Positions 1-9,535 of a stretch of 26,689 nt of DNA are shown in pieces (within the stretch, counting starts at the first letter, position 1; every line of letters starts with the position of its first letter). The stretch comes from Desulfuromonadales bacterium (GTDB lineage Bacteria > Desulfobacterota > Desulfuromonadia > Desulfuromonadales > UBA2294), in contig JACUTX010000005.1 in NCBI GenBank assembly GCA_014859615.1, positions 1-26,689 on the forward strand, read 5' to 3'. Below the pieces are notes generated by a model. The model worked only from the letters and a program-made list of their open reading frames with translations, was not told the origin of the DNA and searched no databases. The translations under genes were made by a program, and so were the position numbers.

Positions 1-2604
1 ACACCGATGATGCGCCAATACCTGGAGGTTAAATCCCGGTATCCCGATGCCATTTTGTTTTTTCGTCTCGGTGATTTTTATGAAATGTTTCTCGACGATG
101 CGGTGACGGCGTCTCGTATTCTCAATATCACTCTAACGTCACGTAACAAGGGGGCTGACGACGAGATTCCCCTTTGTGGAATCCCGTTTCACAGTGCTCA
201 GCCGTATATCGCCAAACTGGTGGCAAGCGGCCATAACGTTGCGATCTGTGAGCAGACGGAGGATCCCAAAACGGTCAAAGGGTTGGTCAAGCGGGATGTG
301 GTGCGGGTGATTACCCCCGGCCTGGTTATCGATACCGACACGTTGCAACCGAATGAAAATAATTTTCTGGTCGCTGTTGTCTCCTCTGCTGATAACTGTT
401 TCGGTCTGGCTCGCCTCGATATTACAACCGGCGAATTTCGTGTGACGCAGGTGGAGAGTATTGAGACGGTTCGCAGTGAGATCGCTTCACTCGATCCGGC
501 TGAAGTGTTGCTCCCTGAAGAGGAAGAAGGGGTGGCCCTTCTGTCGGCGCTGGCGCAGGTATTGACTCATAGGGTGATTAACCGGATTCCGGCCTGGGCA
601 TGTGACGAAAAGAGTGCGACCGAACAGTTGCTGGCGACTTTTAACTGCGCCGGGGTTGACGCGTTTGGTTTTAAAGGGTTGCCCGCAGCGATCCGGGCGG
701 CCGGCGCGGCGTTGCACTACTTGCTTGAGGCACAAAAAGGGGTGGTGCCGCATCTGCAACCGCCGATTACTTATCATGTCAGCGATTATATGGTTCTGGA
801 TGATGCGACCCGGCGGAACCTCGAACTGACAGTCACGCTGTTCGATCGCAGCAAAAAAGGGTCGCTCCTCTCGGTTCTGGATCGAACCGTTACGGCTATG
901 GGTGGACGGAGACTGCGTCAGTGGATCAATCAGCCACTGGTCGATATTGAGCGGATTCAACTTCGTCAGCAGGCGATAGCCGAACTGGTTGAAGAACCGC
1001 TGCTGCGTGAAGATCTACGTGCGCTCCTCGATAATGTCTACGATCTGGAACGGCTCAACGGCAAGATCGCCATGGCCAATGCGAACGGCAAGGATCTGGT
1101 CGCCCTGAAAGTTTCGCTGCAGCAGCTGCCGCAACTGTTGACCCTCTTACGCTCATTACAGTCACCTCTCGCCACCAGGTTGGTGCAGGGCATCGATACG
1201 CTGCCGGAAGAAGTTGAGCTGATAACCCGTGCGCTGGTTGATGATCCCCCATTCTCCCTGCGTGAGGGAGGGGTGATCCGGGAAGGGTATCACCCCGGGC
1301 TGGATGAACTGCGCACGATCCGCCGCGAAGGGAAAGGGTGGATTGCCCGTCTCGAAACCGAGCAACGGGCCCGCACCGGGATCTCTTCACTGAAAGTCCA
1401 TTACAATAAGGTGTTCGGGTATTATATTGAAGTTACAAAAAGTCACCTGCATCGGGTTCCCGAAGATTTTGTCCGTAAACAGACTCTGACGAATGCTGAA
1501 CGCTATATAACTCCGGAGTTAAAAGAGTACGAAGAGAAGGTTCTCGGTGCTGAAGACCGGATGGCAGATCTGGAGTATGAACTGTTTCAGGCGGTGCGTC
1601 AGCAACTGGCTCGCCAGAGTGAACGGCTGCAACAGACCGCTTCGGCGCTGGCTCAGCTCGACGTGCTCTGCGGTTTGGCGGATGTGGCGCACGAACGCCG
1701 CTATAGTGTCCCGAAGGTCGATGCAAGTGATGTTTTAATAATCAGAGACGGGCGTCATCCGGTGGTTGAGGCGATGAGCCTTGATGAGCGGTTTGTTCCG
1801 AATGATGTCGAACTCGATCTTGAGCAGAACCAGATTTTGATTATCACCGGCCCGAATATGGCCGGTAAATCGACTTATATGCGTCAGGTTGCCCTGATTG
1901 TTCTGATGGCACAGATCGGCTCCATGGTCCCCGCCGCAAGCGCTCATATCGGGGTGGTCGATCGGATCTTTACCCGGGTCGGTGCCAGTGATAATCTGGC
2001 GCGAGGACAGTCGACCTTTATGGTCGAAATGATTGAAACTGCTAATATTCTCAATCACGCGACGCCGCGCAGCTTGATTATTCTCGATGAAATCGGGCGG
2101 GGCACCTCGACCTTTGACGGGGTCAGCATTGCCTGGGCTGTGGCGGAATTTTTGCATGAGAATGAGAAGGTTGCAGCTCGGACCCTTTTCGCGACTCATT
2201 ACCATGAATTGACCGATCTGGCGGTGACCCATCAGCGCGTTCAAAATTATAATGTAGCGGTCAAGGAGTGGAGTGATCAGATTATTTTCTTACGCAAGAT
2301 CGTCAAAGGAGGGGCGAGTCACTCCTACGGCATACAGGTTGGACGATTAGCCGGATTGCCACAGCCGGTTATCGATCGGGCGCGCGAGATATTGCGTAAC
2401 CTCGAATCGGGTGAGTATGAAGCGCAAGGCGCGCCACGTCTGGCACGCAGAAAGGGGAAGTTGACGGAGCCGTTGCCGCAGCTCTCTCTCTTTGCGGAAC
2501 GAGAGCGCGCCGTGAATGAGCGCCTTGATGAGATCGATGTCTCAGTTTTGACTCCGTTGGAAGCGTTGAACCTGATTGATGAGTTGAAGAGATTGAACAG
2601 ATGA
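1..2604 (+). CDS. mutS: DNA mismatch repair protein MutS (5' end cut off by window edge)
   Basis: MutS binds mismatched base pairs and uses ATP to recruit MutL in methyl-directed or general mismatch repair. The reading frame is open from base 1, before the first ATG at 7, and begins T-P-M-M-R-Q, the usual text shortly after a MutS start, so only a few N-terminal residues are missing. The mismatch-wedge motif GDFYEMF (Phe-x-Glu) lies at codons 24-30 of the window. Near the C-terminus the ATPase has Walker A GPNMAGKST (about nt 1849-1875), Walker B with ILDEIGRGTSTFDG (about nt 2080-2120) and FATHYHEL. The C-terminal tail ends with a helix of the dimerisation type. Its stop overlaps the start of the downstream amidase in an ATGA, so the two are translationally coupled. 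Full-length family members are about 870 residues, and 867 codons are present here. Confidence 0.98.
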   Translation, partial: TPMMRQYLEVKSRYPDAILFFRLGDFYEMFLDDAVTASRILNITLTSRNKGADDEIPLCGIPFHSAQPYIAKLVASGHNVAICEQTEDPKTVKGLVKRDVVRVITPGLVIDTDTLQPNENNFLVAVVSSADNCFGLARLDITTGEFRVTQVESIETVRSEIASLDPAEVLLPEEEEGVALLSALAQVLTHRVINRIPAWACDEKSATEQLLATFNCAGVDAFGFKGLPAAIRAAGAALHYLLEAQKGVVPHLQPPITYHVSDYMVLDDATRRNLELTVTLFDRSKKGSLLSVLDRTVTAMGGRRLRQWINQPLVDIERIQLRQQAIAELVEEPLLREDLRALLDNVYDLERLNGKIAMANANGKDLVALKVSLQQLPQLLTLLRSLQSPLATRLVQGIDTLPEEVELITRALVDDPPFSLREGGVIREGYHPGLDELRTIRREGKGWIARLETEQRARTGISSLKVHYNKVFGYYIEVTKSHLHRVPEDFVRKQTLTNAERYITPELKEYEEKVLGAEDRMADLEYELFQAVRQQLARQSERLQQTASALAQLDVLCGLADVAHERRYSVPKVDASDVLIIRDGRHPVVEAMSLDERFVPNDVELDLEQNQILIITGPNMAGKSTYMRQVALIVLMAQIGSMVPAASAHIGVVDRIFTRVGASDNLARGQSTFMVEMIETANILNHATPRSLIILDEIGRGTSTFDGVSIAWAVAEFLHENEKVAARTLFATHYHELTDLAVTHQRVQNYNVAVKEWSDQIIFLRKIVKGGASHSYGIQVGRLAGLPQPVIDRAREILRNLESGEYEAQGAPRLARRKGKLTEPLPQLSLFAERERAVNERLDEIDVSVLTPLEALNLIDELKRLNR

Positions 2605-4331
2605 TTCGTAAAATTATCGCCATCCTGATTCTGGTACTGTTGCCGCTTACGGCCTGGGGAGACAGTTCCCGCGCCGATTATGATCGGGCGCGCGCGAGCT
2701 ACTATGCCCTGCAGGATTCACAGACGAAAAAACTCTATCGTCACAACTGGCAAAAGACGGTTGTGCTGTTCGATAATGTTCATAAAAAGAATCCCGAAGG
2801 GGCAAAAGCGGCTGATGCTCTTTATATGGCCGGTAAAACCTCAATGGAACTCTATACGATCTCAGGTTTGAAAGAGGATGCCCGCGCGGCTGTCGGCTAT
2901 CTCGATCGACTTGCACAACTGTTTCCAGACAGCAGTCTGGCGGATGATGCTCTCGATATGTCGGCCAAGATTCACGAAACGATTCTGGATGAACCGATTC
3001 CGGCTTACCGGCGATATCAGCAGATTATCACTGACTACCCGCGTGGCGATATGCAGCAGCGTGCCAGGAGTAAAGTGAAAGAGCTGGCCCGCTATACACC
3101 TCAAGTCAGACCATCGCCAACACCAACACCAACGCCGGTCAGAGCTGAGAGCTCAGACAGCAAGCAGTTGCGCTCAATTAAATTCTGGTCAAATCCGGGC
3201 TACACCCGGATTGTGCTCGATATTGGTCAAGCGGTTAAATTTACTTCGAATTTTTTAAAAGGGGATCTCGATTCAGGCCGGGTTCCACGCATCTATGTCG
3301 ATCTTGAACAGACGGCGCCGGGGAGCACGCTGACACGGGAGCAGTCGGTTAACGATGGCCTGTTGAAGCGAATTCGTGCTGGCCAGCCTGATCCGAATAC
3401 GACCCGTGTCGTCCTCGATATCGAAAGTTTCAGAGATTATAAGATTGTCCCATACGAGGAGCCGTTTCGGATCGTCATTGATGTGTACGGTGAAGAGGCG
3501 GCCGATATGATGGTGGCCTCAATATCGCTGCAAGCAGAGTCAGGATCGATAACAGACTCTGTCGAGGATTCGATTGCCGATCTTCTCGCCCCGCCTCCGA
3601 AAGAGACGCCGCTTAAGGTACATATCCCTGAATCGCGGATCGGTGGCAAGTTGCGGCGGATTGTTGTTGACGCTGGCCACGGTGGCAGGGATCCGGGGGC
3701 CATCGGTCCCCGGGGGATCAAGGAGAAAGATGTCGTTCTTGCTCAGGCAAAGATCCTGGCAAAAAGTCTGGAAAAAAATCTCGGATGTGAAGTGATTCTG
3801 ACCCGCACCGGGGATACCTATCTGCAGCTTGAGGAGCGCACAGCGATTGCCAACAAGGTGAAGGCGGATCTGTTTATTTCGATTCATGCCAATGCCAGCA
3901 ACAATCGAAATGTTCGGGGGATTGAAACCTATTATCTCAATTTTTCCAAGAATGCCCAGGCGGTCGAAGTTGTCGCCCGGGAGAACAAAACCTCTCTCAA
4001 GCAGGTTGGCGATCTGGAGATGATTCTGCTCGATCTGTTGGCGAATTCAAAAATAAATGAATCGAGCCGTCTGGCGGCTGAAATCCAGAACTCTCTGGTC
4101 AGTTATCTCTATAAGGACTACAAGGTTAAAGATCTCGGGGTCAAGCAGGGCCCCTTCTACGTTTTGCTCGGTGCGACCATGCCGTCGGTGCTGGTTGAGA
4201 CGGCGTTTATCAGTCATCATGAAGGGGAGAAACGTCTCACAAACAGGAAATATCAGGAGCAGACGGCCGACGCTATCGTCTCGGCGGTCCGCAACTATGC
4301 AACCGCCTTGAACCTGTTGGCAGCGCAGTAA
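2601..4331 (+). CDS. N-acetylmuramoyl-L-alanine amidase with AMIN domain (AmiC-like)
   Basis: This exported, zinc-dependent amidase should cut the bond between N-acetylmuramic acid and the peptide stem of peptidoglycan during cell separation. Residues 1-20 are a signal peptide. Residues about 25-165 look like helical TPR-type repeats, followed by a Pro/Thr-rich linker (PTPTPTPV). Residues about 190-295 match an AMIN domain, which targets such enzymes to peptidoglycan or the septum. The Amidase_3 domain runs from about 352 to 572. Its probable zinc ligands are His360 (DAGHGG), Glu375 (GIKEKD) and His429 (SIHAN), with the catalytic Glu533 in VLVETAFIS, all present. The start ATG overlaps the mutS stop by 4 bases and glnD begins one base after its stop. 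An N-terminal TPR-like region is an addition relative to the enterobacterial AmiC layout. Confidence 0.93.
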   Translation: MIRKIIAILILVLLPLTAWGDSSRADYDRARASYYALQDSQTKKLYRHNWQKTVVLFDNVHKKNPEGAKAADALYMAGKTSMELYTISGLKEDARAAVGYLDRLAQLFPDSSLADDALDMSAKIHETILDEPIPAYRRYQQIITDYPRGDMQQRARSKVKELARYTPQVRPSPTPTPTPVRAESSDSKQLRSIKFWSNPGYTRIVLDIGQAVKFTSNFLKGDLDSGRVPRIYVDLEQTAPGSTLTREQSVNDGLLKRIRAGQPDPNTTRVVLDIESFRDYKIVPYEEPFRIVIDVYGEEAADMMVASISLQAESGSITDSVEDSIADLLAPPPKETPLKVHIPESRIGGKLRRIVVDAGHGGRDPGAIGPRGIKEKDVVLAQAKILAKSLEKNLGCEVILTRTGDTYLQLEERTAIANKVKADLFISIHANASNNRNVRGIETYYLNFSKNAQAVEVVARENKTSLKQVGDLEMILLDLLANSKINESSRLAAEIQNSLVSYLYKDYKVKDLGVKQGPFYVLLGATMPSVLVETAFISHHEGEKRLTNRKYQEQTADAIVSAVRNYATALNLLAAQ

Positions 4332-4332
4332 T

Positions 4333-7059
4333 ATGGAAATCTCCCCGGACATCGCAATTAATTTTCCGGATAATCTGTTCGCAGCGGATTTGTCTTTTGC
4401 AGAGCGTCGTCCGGCGCTCTGCGCTGCGGGTCGTTCTCTGCTTGATGCGAGTCGGGCTGATCTGTTGCAACGGCACCGCAACGGTGCTTCAGGAAAGGAG
4501 ATTGTCCGGGACTATACGCTGTTGATCGATCAGATGATCGTGACTCTGTTCCGGGCTGTTTCGGTCGATTTTTCTCCTGAGATTATCACTCATATCGCAC
4601 TGGTTGCGACCGGTGGATATGGACGGGCCGAGTTGAATCCCCGCTCTGATATCGATATTATGTTTCTGACCAGTGGTCGTGCGGCACCCGAAGTTAAAAC
4701 GGTTTCCGAGCGGCTCCTTTATCTGCTCTGGGATCTGGGCCTTGATGTCGGGCACAGTCTGCGTACAAATATGGACTGTCTGGAGGTTGCGGCGGCCGAT
4801 GTGACCGTACGGACCTCGCTGCTCGATTCACGGTTTCTGACGGGTGACAAGGCTCTTTTTAACGACTACGAAAAAAACATTCTCCCGGATCTTCTTGGTA
4901 AAAACAGTCAGAAATTTATTGATGAAAAACTCGAAGAGCGTAATATCCGCCGGAGCAAGTATGAATCGACGGTCTATCTGCTTGAGCCGAACATCAAGGA
5001 GGGAGAAGGGGGGTTACGCGATCTGCATGCGGCGCTCTGGATCGCCCGGGTTAAATTCAAGGCAAAAAGTCTCAAAGAGCTGGTTATTAAGGGGGTCATC
5101 AGTGAGCAGGAAGCCGCTGCGTACAGAAGTGCCCTTGAGCACCTCTGGCGACTGCGGAATGAACTGCATTTTTTATCACCCCGCAAGAATGAGCAGCTCA
5201 ATTTTGATCATCAGGAAAAAATTGCTCATTTCTTCGGCTTTCGCGATACCCGTAAAGCTCCGGCTGTTGAGCAGTTCATGCAGGATTACTATTTTCAGGC
5301 GACGCAGATTGAGCATCTCGCTTCAAACCTGATTAATCGGGCGACGCAGACTCAGGATGTCGGGACGGGGTTGATCGGTCGACTCGGCCGCCGGCAACTC
5401 GAATCATATTTTTACACACTGCGCAGTGAACTGCGCTTGAGTCGTTCATCTTTGTTTGAAACCGAACCGGAACAGATGATGAACGCCTTTTTGCTTTCGC
5501 ACCGGCATCAAATCGAAATCAGTATCGAACTTAAGGGGCTGATTCGCGCCAATCTGCACAGGATTAACGATAAGGTCCGACGTGACAAAATCATGTCGGG
5601 AGGATTTCTGGAGATACTCCGGACCCTCAGGCCTAAAGTCGATGTTCTGCACGATATGCATCATCTGCAGTTTCTGAACTATTTCATCCCGGAGTTTCGT
5701 CGTATCTACTGCAAGGTACAGCACGATGCTTATCATATCTTTACCGTCGATATTCATTCGATTCTGGCCCTTCAGGAGATTGCTAAACTCTGGGATGGGG
5801 TTTATACCGAAAAGAAGCCGCTTCTGACTCGTCTGGCCGGTGATATCGGCAAGCGGGAACTGTTGATGCTGGCAGTACTGCTGCATGATATCGGAAAAGG
5901 GGAGGGGAAGAATCACGCTGATAAAGGGGCCGATATGATCCCGACCATCTCCCGGCGGTTTGGACTGAATCGGGAAGACAGCAACCGGCTCGCCTTTCTG
6001 GTTCGTCATCATCTCGATATGGCGCATATTTCACAGCGTCGTGATCTCAATGACGACAAGCTGATCGATCAGTTTGCCCGCACCATGGAGATGACAGAAA
6101 CGCTGAAGATGCTCTATCTTCTGACTTTTGCAGATATCAAAGCGGTCGGGCCTGAGGTCTGGACCGAATGGAAGGGGTTTTTGCTTCAGGATCTCTATGT
6201 CAAAACCTATCATGTTCTTGAGCGGGGGAATTTCCGCTACGATGCCCGTTCAGATCGGGTACGTGAACGCAAGCGGAATGTCGTCGTTCTCCTCTCCGAA
6301 GAGTTTGGCGAGCGTAAGGTTAAATCGACCTTGAAGTCGATGAATAACCGTTATCTGCTTTCGCACAGCTCTGCGGAGATTGCCCAGCATATTCGCCTCG
6401 CTCTCGGTCGCAAGGGGGAGACTCTGGCGTTGCAGGTTGACCATGATGCGGAAAACGATTTTACTCAAGTTGTCCTTTCGACCGTTGATGTTCCCGGATT
6501 GTTTTCAACGATCGCCGGTGTTATGTCCGCCAACGGTATCAACATCCTCGGTGCTCATATCTATACGCGCAGCAACGGTGAAGCTCTCGATATTCTTGAA
6601 GTGCGCGGACAGACCGGCAGCCGACTTGAAAACCCGAAAAAGTGGGAGAAGGTCGAAAGGGATCTGAACGCCGCGATAGAAGGTCGCAAGTCGGTCGCAA
6701 AAATGGTTGCAAATCGAAAACAGTCCTCGCTGCTCTTCGAAAAGCCCAAGCCGCGTTTTGCCGACCGGGTGGAGATTGATAATGAGATTTCTGATCAGTA
6801 TACAGTTATCGATCTCTACACATCTGATGAAGTCGGTCTTCTGTACAAGGTTACACGGACGTTGGCCGATATGGGGCTCTATATCGGTGTCGCTATGATC
6901 TCAACCAAGGTCGATCAGGTGGCGGATACCTTCTACGTGCAGGATATTTTCAGCCAAAAGATCAGAGATGAGAAAAAACTTGAAGAGATCCGCATCCGCC
7001 TGCATAAGGTTTTGGCGGGAGATATTGAAAATGTGAATAGCAGGAAAAGTAATCAGTGA
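4333..7059 (+). CDS. glnD: [Protein-PII] uridylyltransferase/uridylyl-removing enzyme GlnD
   Basis: GlnD is the bifunctional sensor of glutamine that uridylylates PII (GlnB/GlnK) under nitrogen limitation and removes UMP when glutamine is plentiful. The nucleotidyltransferase motif GGYGRAELNPRSDIDI is at residues 94-109, with the catalytic aspartates D106 and D108. The HD hydrolase domain has LLHDIGKGEGKNHADKGA, with the His-Asp pair at 518-519. Two C-terminal ACT domains (about 712-790 and 822-900) contain DVPGLFSTIAGVM and DEVGLLYKVTRTLADMG and should bind glutamine. The length of 908 residues is normal. There is no strong ribosome site before the ATG, which sits one base after the amidase stop, consistent with translational coupling. 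The gene overlaps the following recombinase gene. No odd residues were seen. Confidence 0.96.
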   Translation: MEISPDIAINFPDNLFAADLSFAERRPALCAAGRSLLDASRADLLQRHRNGASGKEIVRDYTLLIDQMIVTLFRAVSVDFSPEIITHIALVATGGYGRAELNPRSDIDIMFLTSGRAAPEVKTVSERLLYLLWDLGLDVGHSLRTNMDCLEVAAADVTVRTSLLDSRFLTGDKALFNDYEKNILPDLLGKNSQKFIDEKLEERNIRRSKYESTVYLLEPNIKEGEGGLRDLHAALWIARVKFKAKSLKELVIKGVISEQEAAAYRSALEHLWRLRNELHFLSPRKNEQLNFDHQEKIAHFFGFRDTRKAPAVEQFMQDYYFQATQIEHLASNLINRATQTQDVGTGLIGRLGRRQLESYFYTLRSELRLSRSSLFETEPEQMMNAFLLSHRHQIEISIELKGLIRANLHRINDKVRRDKIMSGGFLEILRTLRPKVDVLHDMHHLQFLNYFIPEFRRIYCKVQHDAYHIFTVDIHSILALQEIAKLWDGVYTEKKPLLTRLAGDIGKRELLMLAVLLHDIGKGEGKNHADKGADMIPTISRRFGLNREDSNRLAFLVRHHLDMAHISQRRDLNDDKLIDQFARTMEMTETLKMLYLLTFADIKAVGPEVWTEWKGFLLQDLYVKTYHVLERGNFRYDARSDRVRERKRNVVVLLSEEFGERKVKSTLKSMNNRYLLSHSSAEIAQHIRLALGRKGETLALQVDHDAENDFTQVVLSTVDVPGLFSTIAGVMSANGINILGAHIYTRSNGEALDILEVRGQTGSRLENPKKWEKVERDLNAAIEGRKSVAKMVANRKQSSLLFEKPKPRFADRVEIDNEISDQYTVIDLYTSDEVGLLYKVTRTLADMGLYIGVAMISTKVDQVADTFYVQDIFSQKIRDEKKLEEIRIRLHKVLAGDIENVNSRKSNQ

Positions 7060-7952
7060 TGGATACCGATACCACCCTTGATCTGTTTTTGAATTATCTG
7101 GTTGTCGAACGCGGCCTCTCGCGCAACACTCTCGACGCTTATGGTCGCGATCTTTCTCGTTATGCCGAGTTTTTAACCAATGCGAAGATTGCTGACCCGG
7201 CGCTGGTCGGCTCTGTCGATATTCTCACTTTTCTGACCGGTCTTAAACAGACCGGACTCTCTGCACGGAGTCGGGCTCGGGCTCTGGTCGCCCTGCGAAT
7301 GTTTCATAAATTTCTGCATTCGGAAGGGTTTGCCTCCGGCAATCCGGCAGATCGGATCGAGGCGCCAAAAAGTTTGAAAAAATTGCCGGATACACTTTCG
7401 ACTCAGGAGGTGGTACGTCTACTCGAAGAACCCTCAGGGACCGAGAATCTCGATTATCGTGATCGGGCGATGTTTGAGATGCTCTATGCAACCGGGCTGC
7501 GGGTTTCTGAACTGATCGGTGTCAAGTTGAGTGATCTGCAACTTGATGTCGGTTATCTGCTCGCCTTTGGAAAAAGGAGCAAGCAGAGGATTGTCCCGAT
7601 TGGCGAAGAGGCGGTTTCGGCTCTGCGTGATTACCTGAAACTGGCGCGGCCATTTCTGCAAAAAGAGAACGTTGCACCGCAAGTTTTTCTGAATCGTTCC
7701 GGTCTGGGGTTGACACGCCAGGGATTCTGGAAGATCATCAAGCGCCGTGCGCGCCAGGCCGGGATTAATAAAAATATCACTCCGCATACCCTGCGGCACT
7801 CATTTGCGACTCACCTGCTCGATAATGGTGCTGATTTGCGTTCTGTACAGATGATGCTTGGTCATGCAGACATCTCGACGACGCAGATCTACACTCATGT
7901 CACCCGTGAACGCCTGAAGAAGATTCACAACCTGCATCATCCGCGCAGTTAA
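7059..7952 (+). CDS. xerD: Tyrosine recombinase XerD
   Basis: XerC/XerD recombinases resolve chromosome dimers at dif near the division septum. The N-terminal SAM-like core-binding domain (LDLFLNYLVVERGLSRNTLDAYGRDL) is followed by a catalytic domain. It has Arg148 (ATGLRVSEL), the Lys of the beta-hairpin (GKRSKQR), His243-x-x-Arg246 (HTLRHSFATHLL), His269 (GHADISTTQIY) and the nucleophile Tyr278. The set is complete, so it should be active. I start at ATG 7059, which overlaps the glnD stop as TGATG; a GTG at 7056 would add one residue. XerD fits better than XerC by general sequence feel and length (297 residues), but only a comparison could settle this. Its place in a housekeeping operon and the lack of phage or integron genes argue against a mobile-element integrase. 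Confidence 0.9.
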   Translation: MDTDTTLDLFLNYLVVERGLSRNTLDAYGRDLSRYAEFLTNAKIADPALVGSVDILTFLTGLKQTGLSARSRARALVALRMFHKFLHSEGFASGNPADRIEAPKSLKKLPDTLSTQEVVRLLEEPSGTENLDYRDRAMFEMLYATGLRVSELIGVKLSDLQLDVGYLLAFGKRSKQRIVPIGEEAVSALRDYLKLARPFLQKENVAPQVFLNRSGLGLTRQGFWKIIKRRARQAGINKNITPHTLRHSFATHLLDNGADLRSVQMMLGHADISTTQIYTHVTRERLKKIHNLHHPRS

Positions 7953-7996
7953 TATTTTTAATTTTGCGTCGGACAATTTTGCAAGATGGAGATTTT

Positions 7997-9208
7997 ATGA
8001 AATCAATTGTTCTGCTCGGCGACGGGATGTCTGATCTCCCCCATAATGAGCTGGAAGGGAAGACTGTCCTTCAGTACGCCAAGACCCCGAATATGGATTA
8101 TATCGCCCGTCATGGTGAGTGCGGCCTGGCATACACCGTCCCCAAGGGGTACCATCCGGGGAGTGATGTCGCCAATCTTTCAGTTTTCGGCTATGATCCG
8201 GCCACTTGCTATACCGGTCGTTCACCAATTGAAGCGGCAAGTATGGGTGTGCATCTCGACCCGGACGATATCGCCTTTCGCCTCAATCTGGTCACCCTGA
8301 CGGCCAATTATGGCAAGCTCTACATGGAAGATTTCTCCGCCGATCACATAACAACCGAAGAAGCGAGGGAGATAATTAAAACCTTGCAAAACGAACTCGG
8401 AAGTGATGATTTTCATTTTTATCCCGGTGTCTCCTATCGGCATCTGATGGTCTGGAAAGGGGGGTGCGATCAACTCACCTTCACTCCACCGCACGATATC
8501 TCCGGACAACCGATCGACGATTATCTCCCCAAAGGGGATAGTGCAAAGATATTGATCAATCTGATGAATTCCGCGCAGATGTTGCTCAATACGCATCCGG
8601 TTAATGACCTTCGGGAAAAAGCACGTAAGCTGCCTGCCAATTCGATCTGGCTCTGGGGGCACGGTCGCAAGCCGCAAATGCCGACCATGCAGGAAAAATT
8701 CGGCATCAGCAGCGGCTCTGTCATCTCGGCCGTCGATTTGATCAAGGGGATCGGAACCTACGCTGGTCTCGATGTTATTGATGTTCCTGGGGCAACCGGT
8801 TACATCGATACAAACTACAGCGGTAAAGCTGCTGCAGCCCTCGAAGCGTTATCGAGACAGGATTTTGTCTACCTGCATGTTGAAGCGCCGGATGAAGCGG
8901 CACACAGCGGGAACCTCAAAGATAAACTGACGGCAGTCGAATCATTCGACCGTGAGGTTGTCGGTCCGATCCTCGATGGGATCAAACAGTTTGATACCTG
9001 GCGGGTTCTGGTTTTGCCAGATCATCCAACTCCGGTCGCTCTGCGCACCCATACGGATGATCCGGTCCCCTACGCTCTGCTCGGATCGCAGGGTGAATTT
9101 GTCGGCGGCCGCAAGGCGTCTGCTTACAGTGAAGAAGAAGCTCGTAAAACCGGTATAGTTTTTGACAAGGCTTATCTACTGATGGCAAAACTTTTGAAAA
9201 GGGATTAA
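7997..9208 (+). CDS. apgM: Cofactor-independent phosphoglycerate mutase, ApgM type (or proposed homoserine kinase)
   Basis: The protein belongs to the alkaline-phosphatase superfamily branch of archaeal-type 2,3-bisphosphoglycerate-independent phosphoglycerate mutases, which interconvert 3- and 2-phosphoglycerate. The metal-binding aspartate is in GDGMSD (residues 8-13) and the likely phospho-Ser nucleophile is Ser62 in SDVANLSVFGYDP. Further metal ligands lie in VEAPDEAAHSGN and LPDHPTP. Length is 403 residues, typical of the family. A bacterial subgroup of this family has been proposed to act as homoserine kinase in threonine synthesis, and I cannot tell the two roles apart here because no thr gene is next to it. 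I start at ATG 7997, preceded by GGAG, and reject an upstream TTG at 7964 that would add 11 residues. A rho-independent terminator lies about 100 bases downstream. Confidence 0.85.
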   Translation: MKSIVLLGDGMSDLPHNELEGKTVLQYAKTPNMDYIARHGECGLAYTVPKGYHPGSDVANLSVFGYDPATCYTGRSPIEAASMGVHLDPDDIAFRLNLVTLTANYGKLYMEDFSADHITTEEAREIIKTLQNELGSDDFHFYPGVSYRHLMVWKGGCDQLTFTPPHDISGQPIDDYLPKGDSAKILINLMNSAQMLLNTHPVNDLREKARKLPANSIWLWGHGRKPQMPTMQEKFGISSGSVISAVDLIKGIGTYAGLDVIDVPGATGYIDTNYSGKAAAALEALSRQDFVYLHVEAPDEAAHSGNLKDKLTAVESFDREVVGPILDGIKQFDTWRVLVLPDHPTPVALRTHTDDPVPYALLGSQGEFVGGRKASAYSEEEARKTGIVFDKAYLLMAKLLKRD

Positions 9209-9310
9209 CTGAAGTCGCTCCAGATCGTTGCTTAAAATCAGCGTCACAGCTTCTCCTTTTTTTACATGGACGACGCGATCGCATCACTAAAAAATATCTT
9301 TAAAATCTCA

Positions 9311-9340
9311 AAAACCCCGGCAAATCGCCGGGTTTTTTTT
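9311..9340 (+). terminator. Rho-independent terminator after apgM
   Basis: A perfect six-pair GC stem, CCCGGC (9316-9321) with GCCGGG (9327-9332), encloses a five-base loop and is followed directly by eight T. An A-run on the other side could let it act in both directions. Confidence 0.9.
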
Positions 9341-9370
9341 GTTTGGTGCGCCTGCTTCTTGAAGAGTTGT

Positions 9371-9398
9371 TTGACATTATATATTTTTTATATATATT
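9371..9398 (+). promoter_or_regulatory. Candidate sigma-70 promoter of the sensor kinase/regulator operon
   Basis: A consensus -35 TTGACA (9371-9376) and a TATATT -10 (9393-9398) are separated by 16 bases, about 140 bases before the kinase ATG. Because the region is AT-rich, other -10 choices exist, for example TATAAT at 9406-9411 with a poor spacing. Confidence 0.55.
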
Positions 9399-9404
9399 AG
9401 CTGA

Positions 9405-9421
9405 GTATAATTAAAATATAC
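9405..9421. promoter_or_regulatory. Candidate activator-binding dyad, copy 1 (kinase promoter)
   Basis: A perfect dyad GTATA-N7-TATAC lies next to the predicted transcription start of the kinase/regulator operon. The same arrangement occurs exactly at 18334-18350 and with one mismatch at 12821-12837. Binding here could mean autoregulation. This is inferred from sequence only. Confidence 0.45.
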
Positions 9422-9432
9422 ATATTAAATTG

Positions 9433-9449
9433 TTGGTCGTTTAGACCAA
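9433..9449. repeat. Short inverted repeat in the kinase leader
   Basis: TTGGTC (9433-9438) and GACCAA (9444-9449) form a perfect six-pair inverted repeat around GTTTA. It lies downstream of the predicted start site, so it may be an operator or an mRNA hairpin. There is no T-run, so it is not a terminator. Confidence 0.4.
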
Positions 9450-9535
9450 ACCAGCAAAAATGCATTGTCATCACAGCCGGGAGCTTGGCCAGTATTTTTT
9501 TTGCATTACACGCTCTATTGGATGGATTGACGGTT

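Larger units (their letters stand above)
9209..9535. other. Intergenic region between apgM and the sensor kinase gene
   Basis: These 327 bases have no gene I can support. They hold the apgM terminator (9311-9340), a sigma-70-like promoter (9371-9398), a dyad matching elements before both sigma-54 promoters (9405-9421) and a short perfect inverted repeat (9433-9449). The stretch 9371-9430 is very AT-rich. Confidence 0.8.

Noticed and set aside
1735..2244. Long minus-strand open frames inside mutS (also 487-960 and 1055-1390)
   Set aside because: They lie opposite a well-supported gene, have no ribosome site or recognisable domain, and follow from its codon bias.
7059..7952. XerD-like gene as integrase of a mobile element
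   Set aside because: It is in a housekeeping operon, with no attachment-site repeats, no phage or transposase genes and the full XerC/D pattern.
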